From NCBI GenBank assembly GCA_965223405.1, contig CBDCWO010000006.1:1302001-1366000 (forward strand): 64,000 nt of DNA, written 5' to 3'. The notes below the pieces were generated by a model, which was given only the letters and a program-made list of their open reading frames with translations, had not been told where the DNA came from and made no database searches. This DNA comes from CBDCWO01 sp965223405. GTDB taxonomy: Bacteria; Bacteroidota; Bacteroidia; Chitinophagales; Saprospiraceae. The translations under genes were made by a program, and so were the position numbers. Below are positions 57,162-64,000 of this stretch, one piece after another. Numbering within the stretch: position 1 is the stretch's first letter; the number at the start of each line of letters is the position of its first letter.

Positions 57162-59612
57162 TCATTCGTATTTCAATGCTTGTACCGGATTGGAAATAGA
57201 CGCCTTGGCGATTTGAATAGAAATGGCTGAAGCGGCCACCAATAAAATAATGAAAAAAGCCAGAATAAAAGGCCATAAATTCAGTTCAATCCTGAAAGCA
57301 AATCCTGCCAGCCAGTCGGAAAAGATATACCAACAGATCGGCCAGGCTACGAGGTTGGCTACCAGAATGGGGCGCAACACATCTTTGCTAAGAAGTAAAA
57401 TGATACCCCAAGTATTCGAACCCAGAACCTTACGAATACCTAACTCCTTGGTTCGTTGGCGTATTGTGAAGGAGGATAATCCGATTAACCCTAATATGGC
57501 CACAAATATGGCCAGCCCGGTAAATATGGAAAGTAATCTTCCAAATTCTAATTCGGCTTTATACTGTGCATCAAATCCTTCTCGAAGAAAATGGTAATTG
57601 AACGGATTTCCAGGAAAATATTTTAACCACTGGTCCTGTATCTGATTAATGGTCTGCGTAATCTCATGAATTCCTCCGGCTTTTGAGGTAAGCTGAATAG
57701 AATAAAAAGTAGTAGCATATTCATTCTTGAACATAATTACCGGACTGACCTCATTTTTAAGGGATTGCTGATTGAAGTCCTTAACAATACCGGTGATTTT
57801 CCATTTATTGGATTCCGCATCGTTTGGATCTCCCGCCGTAATTAATTTACCAACCGCCTCGTCCGCATTATGAAAATCAAACATTTTAATAGCCGTTTCA
57901 TTGACCAAAATCGCCAATTGATCGGTTTCAGAAAAATTCCGACCGGCCAGAAACTCCAATTCATAGTTATCCCCAAATTCTCGATCAACCTGATTGATAT
58001 AACAAAACTTGCTGTCCGTTTCGGGGTTGTCAACACGAGTAAACCAAGTAGCGGAATTAAATTCATTACCTGGAATGCTTTGAGTGGCTGAAATCCCTTT
58101 AACAACCGGAAATTGCAGTAAGGCATTCTTCAAGGCTGTATACCTGGAAATGTAGTTGGTATCAATAACCATTGGCCCTTTTAATACCAACTTATCATCG
58201 ATATTCATCCCCAGTTTTTGATCTCTCATAAAAGTAATCTGTGAGTAAATAACAATGGTTCCAATGATTAGGCAAAGGGAGCTCGCAAACTGAAATACCA
58301 CCAAACTCTTTCTTAGTGCAACACCATTGCGATTCGTATTCATTTTTCCTTTTAATACAGTCACTGGACGATAAGATGAAAGTACCAAAGCAGGATAAAA
58401 TCCGGAAAGCAGAGAGGATAAAATCCAAGTGCATAGAACAGCAATCCAGAACCAAGACTTCTGGAAAATGTCCGCATTTTGTATTCTAGATGCGCCTAGG
58501 GTAGCAAGAAATGGCTGAACCAGAAAAACGATCAAAATACACAACATAATCGCAAAAAAATTGACAATAAATGATTCCGTCATATATTGCAGGACCAGCC
58601 CTGATCTACTTGCCCCAATTACTTTGCGTACACCGACCTCCTTCGATCGCTCCATTGCCTGGGCAGTCGCCAAATTAACATAGTTGACCAAAGCAATGAT
58701 CAATATTAGAATGCCGACTATACTCATGTAATTAACGATTTTATGATCTCCGTTAGCTTTTGCTTCGTGTTCAATATTTGAATGAAGATGGATGTCTGTC
58801 AGCGGCATCATCGTAAATTTCAATACCACATCCTGCTTGGCGAGTTCTTGACCTCCAATGAAGTCCATGACAAACTTGGGAAACTTTTCGGCTAACAATC
58901 TGGGTTCGACGCTGGGAGTAGTGAGAATATAAAGATGACCATGAAACCTGGACAGGTTATCTTCATTCCAGGTATCATACATAATTGAAGATAAAGTAGA
59001 GTGTGAAAGCAATAAGTTAATATTGACATGAGAATTTTGGGGCACATCCTCTAATATCCCTGTGATCACATAGTTTTCGGTTCCTCCCTTGCGGATGGTT
59101 TTACCCATGGGATTTTGGTCTCCAAAATATTTTTTGGCCAAACTTTTGGTGATGACCGCAGAAAATTGCTCTTTAAGCGCTGTACGGGGATTACCTTGTA
59201 CTAACTCGAATGAGAATACATCGAAGAAGGATGGGTCCGCATAGTATACATCATCTTCCTCAAAAAAAGTATCTCCATATCGGATAAGTGCCTTCGATGT
59301 GATCGTACTGGCGGGTGCCAGCCTGACAAAATCCACAACTTCGGGAAATTGCTCAACCATGAGTTTTCCAACTCCGGCATAAGTCAGAACCGTATTGAAA
59401 GATTCCACACCGGCTTTTTCTTTGGAGTAGCTTATTCTGTATATGTGATCGCGATGCTTGTGAAAATTGTTATAACTTGTTTCAAACATTACATATTGGA
59501 GAATAAGCAGCGCACTAGCCATTCCAACGGCCAAACCAAAAATATTTAGCAAAGAATGAAATTTGTTTTTAACTGTACTTCTCAGTGCACTGATAAGGTA
59601 TTTCTTAAGCAT
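57162..59612 (-). CDS. ABC transporter permease, MacB/FtsX type
   Basis: An 816-residue permease with two MacB-like halves. The first helix (FHSLLNIFGLAVGMASALLILQYV) is followed by a large periplasmic domain, FtsX helices around residue 290 (MSIVGILILIIALVNYVNLATAQ with the KEVGVRKVIGASR motif), two more helices, a second periplasmic domain and a second FtsX unit (TKELGIRKVLGSN, then three helices). This duplicated form is common in Bacteroidota. The ATPase is not adjacent. Substrate unknown. Confidence 0.9.
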   Translation of the reverse strand: MLKKYLISALRSTVKNKFHSLLNIFGLAVGMASALLILQYVMFETSYNNFHKHRDHIYRISYSKEKAGVESFNTVLTYAGVGKLMVEQFPEVVDFVRLAPASTITSKALIRYGDTFFEEDDVYYADPSFFDVFSFELVQGNPRTALKEQFSAVITKSLAKKYFGDQNPMGKTIRKGGTENYVITGILEDVPQNSHVNINLLLSHSTLSSIMYDTWNEDNLSRFHGHLYILTTPSVEPRLLAEKFPKFVMDFIGGQELAKQDVVLKFTMMPLTDIHLHSNIEHEAKANGDHKIVNYMSIVGILILIIALVNYVNLATAQAMERSKEVGVRKVIGASRSGLVLQYMTESFIVNFFAIMLCILIVFLVQPFLATLGASRIQNADIFQKSWFWIAVLCTWILSSLLSGFYPALVLSSYRPVTVLKGKMNTNRNGVALRKSLVVFQFASSLCLIIGTIVIYSQITFMRDQKLGMNIDDKLVLKGPMVIDTNYISRYTALKNALLQFPVVKGISATQSIPGNEFNSATWFTRVDNPETDSKFCYINQVDREFGDNYELEFLAGRNFSETDQLAILVNETAIKMFDFHNADEAVGKLITAGDPNDAESNKWKITGIVKDFNQQSLKNEVSPVIMFKNEYATTFYSIQLTSKAGGIHEITQTINQIQDQWLKYFPGNPFNYHFLREGFDAQYKAELEFGRLLSIFTGLAIFVAILGLIGLSSFTIRQRTKELGIRKVLGSNTWGIILLLSKDVLRPILVANLVAWPICWYIFSDWLAGFAFRIELNLWPFILAFFIILLVAASAISIQIAKASISNPVQALKYE

Positions 59613-59671
59613 GATTCGCTATCTTTCAGAAAGTTATGACAATATAATAAAACCGTAAGTGCCTGTGAGAT

Positions 59672-60301
59672 TTACTGTGCTATAGTGTGACGCTTAGAGA
59701 ATAACTTCTCCCATTTGCTATTCCATTTTCGCACCTGATGATCAAACTTTGGTATTTGAGATTTTGGTTTGAATATCAAACCAATCAGTTCTTTAGAACG
59801 ATACCATTTTAACAGATATGGAAACTTCCCAACCAGAGGAACCAGATTTTCATCATGTAGATACCACCCTTTGGGTTTGTTGGTTTCCTGTATCAACTTC
59901 AAAATAAAAAAATCCGGTTTGATATCCAAAAAATGCTCATTAATCCAATTTGTTTTTTCAGTTTGCCAATTTTCCAATTCAAAGTCAAAAATAAAGTAGT
60001 AGTCGGAATAGGTATAATTTTCAATAAAAGCACGCCTAATGTTGGCATTAATCCATTTTTTACGATTTAATAGTTCCTTCTCTTTTTCCATCCAGTAGGT
60101 CGAACTTTTATCATTTGCCAATTGCTTCTGAACAAAATCAAGTTGATTGCGAAAGGAAGGCAGGACTACCAGCAGGGTGCTTTCTTTTAATAATTCTGGG
60201 TAGGATTGTGAAGATAACGTTAAAGGGATGATGAGAACTACGAAAATGAGTAGATTGGCGTATTTTCGGGGGCTTATTTTAAATTTTGTTTGTTTTTCGA
60301 T
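59672..60301 (-). CDS. Hypothetical exported protein; start codon unclear
   Basis: The safe part is a 149-residue frame from TTG 60121 to the stop at 59672. The frame stays open upstream to about 60320 and encodes a good signal peptide (KYANLLIFVVLIIPLTLSSQS) and further residues (LLVVLPSFRNQLDFVQKQ) joined to it, so the real start is upstream. There is no ATG, GTG or TTG in that extension; ATC at 60301 (MEKQTKFKISPRK) or an ATA are the candidates. The mature protein has no known motif. Divergent from moxR, 49 bp between starts if ATC is used. Confidence 0.55.
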   Translation of the reverse strand: MEKQTKFKISPRKYANLLIFVVLIIPLTLSSQSYPELLKESTLLVVLPSFRNQLDFVQKQLANDKSSTYWMEKEKELLNRKKWINANIRRAFIENYTYSDYYFIFDFELENWQTEKTNWINEHFLDIKPDFFILKLIQETNKPKGWYLHDENLVPLVGKFPYLLKWYRSKELIGLIFKPKSQIPKFDHQVRKWNSKWEKLFSKRHTIAQ

Positions 60302-60350
60302 TTTTTTCTGAAATTTGCTAGCCTTAAATTGTTAAAGATAATATCAAAAA

Positions 60351-61352
60351 ATGAATCAGGTTGCTGTAGATATTGAAGCACTAAATCAACAAATCTATTT
60401 GGAAAGTGCCTTTATAGAAAGGTTGTATAACCAAACTTCCCGGATGATAATCGGCCAGCATCATATGGTTGAACGATTGTTACTGGGATTGTTGGCCAAT
60501 GGTCATATTTTACTGGAAGGCCTACCAGGATTAGCGAAGACCTTGGCCATTAAAACACTGGCTACTGCAATTAATGCCAAATTCAATAGGATTCAGTTTA
60601 CTCCTGACCTCCTTCCGGCGGATATCATCGGAACATTAATTTACAATCCGGCCAAAAATGAATTTAGCGTACGCAAAGGTCCCATCTTTGCCAATTTTAT
60701 CCTGGCAGATGAAATCAACAGAGCTCCTGCCAAGGTACAAAGTGCATTATTAGAGGCCATGCAGGAAAGACAAGTCACTATTGATAAGGAAAGTTATGGC
60801 TTAGAAGAGCCTTTCCTAGTGCTTGCTACTCAAAATCCCATTGAACAGGAAGGTACTTATCCACTACCGGAGGCTCAAGTAGACCGATTCATGCTCAAAG
60901 TGAAAATCAATTACCCGAATCAAGAAGAAGAAAAGCAAATCATTCGATTAAATCTTCAACCGGCAAACTCTATCAAGATCGAACCCGTAATCCAGCCGGC
61001 AGAAATTCTCAAGGCTCGTGATTTGGTGCGGCGAATATATATGGACGAAAAAATCGAACAATACATCATAGATATCGTATTTGCTACTCGTCAACCGGAT
61101 CAATATAACTTGGAAAAACTGGTTCCATTAATCGGTTATGGTGGTTCTCCCAGGGCAAGTATTAATCTGGCTTTAGCCTCCAAGGCCTATGCATTTCTCC
61201 AACGAAGAGGATATGTCATTCCTGAAGATGTAAGACAAGTCTGTTATGATGTGTTGCGTCACAGAATAGGGCTAACATACGAGGCTGAAGCTGAAAACAT
61301 CAGCCAGGAAGATATCATCAGAGATATTTTAAATACGGTCGAAGTCCCATAG
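60351..61352 (+). CDS. MoxR-family AAA+ ATPase
   Basis: A 333-residue chaperone-like ATPase. Walker A LEGLPGLAKTLA, GRIQFTPDLLPADIIG-like segment (RIQFTPDLLPADIIG), Walker B FILADEINRAPAKVQSALLEAM, sensor ATQNPIEQEGTYPLPEAQVDRF and sensor 2 GGSPRASINLA are present. It starts the DUF58-BatD-type operon and probably helps assemble vWA-domain envelope complexes. Confidence 0.94.
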   Translation: MNQVAVDIEALNQQIYLESAFIERLYNQTSRMIIGQHHMVERLLLGLLANGHILLEGLPGLAKTLAIKTLATAINAKFNRIQFTPDLLPADIIGTLIYNPAKNEFSVRKGPIFANFILADEINRAPAKVQSALLEAMQERQVTIDKESYGLEEPFLVLATQNPIEQEGTYPLPEAQVDRFMLKVKINYPNQEEEKQIIRLNLQPANSIKIEPVIQPAEILKARDLVRRIYMDEKIEQYIIDIVFATRQPDQYNLEKLVPLIGYGGSPRASINLALASKAYAFLQRRGYVIPEDVRQVCYDVLRHRIGLTYEAEAENISQEDIIRDILNTVEVP

Positions 61353-61360
61353 ACAGCAAA

Positions 61361-62668
61361 ATGATGAAATTTTGGATTTTCGTATTCTTTGGACTATTAC
61401 TCCAGACAGATCATTCCTGGACCTGGATGGCTAATGCAGTACAAGAGAAATATCCCGAAGTAAAGTCTGAGACGGGATCTTATTATGAAATCGATTTGCA
61501 GGATCACATTCCCGTTGTTTTGTATCTCACCCGTCAGCAGGATCAGTATTATGGAGCCTATGCCTATTATAAGGATCAGAACCCCTACATTCTTTCGGGT
61601 GAGAAAAGCGGAAGTTATATTCATTTAACCGAATGGGATAACCATGGCTCTGCTTCTGGTTTGATATCCTTTAACCTCAATGGGGACACTCTGGAAGGAA
61701 TATGGTCTAATTTAGATCGAAGTATAGAGATGACTTTACGAGGGAAGGAAATTCAATCCATCACCAAATATCAATGGCCAAGCTGGAACAACTGGTTAAA
61801 AGTATATGAAAGTAAAATAATAACGCGGCCTTATCACCTGGTGATTCAAAAGGAAAAGATAAGATTGAGTGGTACATTTTATGATGGAGTCCAGGGAAAG
61901 ACTTTCTCCATAAATGGCAAGTGCCAAGACCTGGACTGCAATCAATTTACCTTGAAACTAAAAGATTTAGAACAAGCAGATACTAAGATGTTTGGAAAAA
62001 TATCAGGGCAATTAGAAAAGGATAATTATGTATTTCTGACCTATACTCAACCTGATGGAAACTCAAATTATATTTCATTGAGCCAGGCTCAAAGTCATGA
62101 GTTGGTAGTCGATATGAAATTGAATTATTTTAGCCTGTTCGATATTTCTTACCCTTTCTTCAGTAACACTAACGCCAATCGAGATATTACCAATTTTATC
62201 CAAAATCAATACAGCAGGAGTGGAAAACCGGATCGAGATGAAAAGATATCGAATTCCAGGTTAAGGCACCAATTATATATATGGCCTGAATCTTTGTGGT
62301 TTAATGAACGGTTTTATTCAGGCAACATTTGGGCTCAGCACTATGCAAAAGATACTTTGATCGCATTCAATTTTAATTTTGATCTCAGACAAAATAGATC
62401 AATAACTTTGGATCAAATATTTAAACGCAGCGTGGATGGTCCGGCAATGATTCAAGATCAACTTCGCCAAATATTGACAAAAAGAAATTACGATCAGAGT
62501 GAGGAATATTCAACCGATGATTTTACATTTTTCAATCTATTACCCGAAGGAATCTTAATGTCGACACAATTTAGTCCGGGTTATGGATCTGAGAGAATTG
62601 TAATCCCGTATAGCGAATTTGGAAATCAAATCAACCGGAAATACTTACAAGAATATCTGGCTAATTAA
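61361..62668 (+). CDS. Secreted protein with DUF3298-like C-terminus
   Basis: A 435-residue exported protein (MKFWIFVFFGLLLQTDHSW). The N-terminal half is beta-rich, and the C-terminal half has the RsiV/DUF3298-type pattern: YFSLFDISYPFFSN, FNFDLRQNRSITLDQIF and LPEGILMSTQFSPGYGSERIVIPYSEF. It lies 8 bp after moxR and 5 bp before the DUF58 gene, so it appears part of the operon, which is not the usual content. Function unknown. Confidence 0.7.
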   Translation: MMKFWIFVFFGLLLQTDHSWTWMANAVQEKYPEVKSETGSYYEIDLQDHIPVVLYLTRQQDQYYGAYAYYKDQNPYILSGEKSGSYIHLTEWDNHGSASGLISFNLNGDTLEGIWSNLDRSIEMTLRGKEIQSITKYQWPSWNNWLKVYESKIITRPYHLVIQKEKIRLSGTFYDGVQGKTFSINGKCQDLDCNQFTLKLKDLEQADTKMFGKISGQLEKDNYVFLTYTQPDGNSNYISLSQAQSHELVVDMKLNYFSLFDISYPFFSNTNANRDITNFIQNQYSRSGKPDRDEKISNSRLRHQLYIWPESLWFNERFYSGNIWAQHYAKDTLIAFNFNFDLRQNRSITLDQIFKRSVDGPAMIQDQLRQILTKRNYDQSEEYSTDDFTFFNLLPEGILMSTQFSPGYGSERIVIPYSEFGNQINRKYLQEYLAN

Positions 62669-62673
62669 GGAAC

Positions 62674-63543
62674 ATGGATACTTCGGAACTCTTAAAGAAA
62701 GTAAGGAAAATTGAAATCAAAACCCGGGGTTTAACCCGTCATATTTTTTCAGGAGAATACCACAGTGCATTCAAAGGTAGAGGCATGTCCTTCAGTGAGG
62801 TAAGGAATTACCAATATGGAGATGATATCCGGAATATCGATTGGAATGTGACTGCCCGAACAGGTGAACCACATGTGAAAATATTTGAAGAAGAAAGAGA
62901 ATTAACGGTGATGCTGGTAATCGATGTCAGCAGATCTTCCTTTTTTGGCACCGTCACTCAATTCAAGAGTGAAATCATCACGGAAATAAGTGCAGTCTTG
63001 TCCTTTTCTGCCATTCAAAATAATGATAAAGTGGGCGTCATATTATTCTCCGATCATATTGAAAAATACATACCCCCTAAGAAAGGACGGAAGCATATTT
63101 TACGCATTATCAGAGAGTTAATTAATTTTGAACCCGAACAATCAGGAACTAATCTGGGAGTAGCCCTGGAGTATCTGAACAATGTAGTTAAGAAGAGATG
63201 CATCACTTTTATCCTTTCCGATTTTCTCACTGAAAATTACGAACAACCTTTGAACATTCTGGCGAAAAGACATGATGTGATAGGAGTTTGTCTGTTTGAT
63301 CCCCGTGAAGAATCACTTCCGGCCATAGGACTAACTCGATTTTACGATCCTGAAGCTGGTGACGTAAGAGTAATTGACACTTCGGATCGAAGAATCAGAG
63401 CGCGATACGCTCAAAATTTTGAAGCCGCCAGGAACAGATATAAACAATTATTTTTAAAGGCTGGTGCTGATACCGTTTTGGTTCGATCGGATCAATCCTA
63501 TATCAAAATCTTGATGAAGTTTTTTAAGCAAAGGGCTAAATGA
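62674..63543 (+). CDS. DUF58 domain protein (vWA-like)
   Basis: A 289-residue protein with the DUF58 core: FSGEYHSAFKGRGMSFSEVR, YGDDIRNIDWNVTARTGEPHVKIFEEERE and a vWA-like VMLVIDVSRSSFFG (MIDAS-like DxSxS) followed by DKVGVILFSDHIEKYIPPKKG. Typical partner of MoxR. Its TGA overlaps the next ATG (ATGA). Confidence 0.94.
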   Translation: MDTSELLKKVRKIEIKTRGLTRHIFSGEYHSAFKGRGMSFSEVRNYQYGDDIRNIDWNVTARTGEPHVKIFEEERELTVMLVIDVSRSSFFGTVTQFKSEIITEISAVLSFSAIQNNDKVGVILFSDHIEKYIPPKKGRKHILRIIRELINFEPEQSGTNLGVALEYLNNVVKKRCITFILSDFLTENYEQPLNILAKRHDVIGVCLFDPREESLPAIGLTRFYDPEAGDVRVIDTSDRRIRARYAQNFEAARNRYKQLFLKAGADTVLVRSDQSYIKILMKFFKQRAK

Positions 63544-64000
63544 GACTTGTTTTTAACATAACCTGGTTTATATTACTCTCCCTGGCTCAGGTGACAGGTC
63601 AGATAAATGTTACCACTAGTGTCGACAGTAGCGAAATGGTTATCGGAGATCAAAACCGGCTGAAATTATTGGTCCGATCAAACACTTCTTTGCAGGACCT
63701 GGCTCTTGATATGAGCAATTTTGACACCATCCCTGCCTTGGAAATTATTACCCAATCAACATGGCAGTCAACCGGAACTAATTACCTGTTTGATTTACAG
63801 TTTGGGGTTTTTGACACGGGCTATGTATGGATTCCTGCTATGAAAATCACCTTCACAGCTGACAATATTCCAGATACTACATTCTCTCAAAGTATACCTG
63901 TACTGGTAAAAGGAGTTTCCATTGATAGTACGGGTTTAGCGCCCATCAAAGAAATTATTACCGAACCCAGGACCATTCAGGATTGGTGGCCCTACCTGGC
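63540..64000 (+). CDS. BatD-like exported protein, N-terminal part
   Basis: The frame from ATG 63540 is open to the right edge (153 complete codons). It starts with a signal peptide (MRLVFNITWFILLSLAQVTG) followed by QINVTTSVDSSEMVIGDQNRL, a beta-sandwich pattern as in BatD/DUF4381-type partners of DUF58 genes. It is translationally coupled to the DUF58 gene. The C-terminal part, where a membrane helix would be expected, is missing. Confidence 0.75.
   Translation, partial: MRLVFNITWFILLSLAQVTGQINVTTSVDSSEMVIGDQNRLKLLVRSNTSLQDLALDMSNFDTIPALEIITQSTWQSTGTNYLFDLQFGVFDTGYVWIPAMKITFTADNIPDTTFSQSIPVLVKGVSIDSTGLAPIKEIITEPRTIQDWWPYL

Overview
The window comes from a Bacteroidota chromosome, probably near the Saprospiria/Cytophagia; the exact class is inferred. 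The signs are a minus-strand 16S-23S-5S operon with a textbook Bacteroidota promoter (TTTG, 18 bp, TATCTTTG), a DUF4271-hemD pair, an S1 protein with an acidic N-terminus, a MoxR/DUF58 operon and many lipoproteins.

Layout. 1-6.8 kb: the end of a GH3 glycosidase gene, tdk, a rhomboid protease, a DUF4783-like protein, gpmI with an overlapping lipoprotein gene, and an M50-like membrane protein. 6.9-12.1 kb: the rRNA operon (5S, 23S, spacer, 16S, leader, promoter, read right to left) with its terminator. Where tRNA-Ile/tRNA-Ala usually lie, the spacer holds a 51-nt element with perfect tRNA acceptor, D and T arms but no anticodon arm. 12.2-29 kb: core genes rpsA, fadD, a TlpA-type thioredoxin protein, mscL, icmF, a palindrome-rich spacer, a small metalloprotease, a NUDIX hydrolase, hemD, DUF4271 and a two-component system.

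29.1-53.2 kb is an accessory region in which almost all genes are on the minus strand. It encodes two serine hydrolases, a beta-helix protein, a frameshifted esterase, an alpha/beta hydrolase, a GMC dehydrogenase with its small subunit, a 1606-aa exonuclease-RecQ-UvrD fusion, an FRG-domain protein and a PD-(D/E)XK nuclease. It also holds an IS91-type remnant with a tyrosine recombinase and a complete 1772-bp IS with inverted repeats and a 6-bp target duplication. Gene ends carry short palindromic sites. For at least four genes or gene pairs, the sequence just after the stop is complementary to the sequence just before the start of the same unit, as expected for integron gene cassettes (own R'' against own TTRRRY). 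I read the region as a degenerate attC-like cassette array (CALIN-like) with no recognisable intI in the window. The helicase fusion, FRG protein and nuclease may be a defence module.

53.4-64 kb returns to core genes: UPF0145, smpB, an Ig-like lipoprotein, lptB and two small lipoproteins in one tight run; a MacB/FtsX-type permease; an exported protein with no visible standard start codon; and a MoxR-DUF3298-like-DUF58-BatD-like operon running off the right edge.
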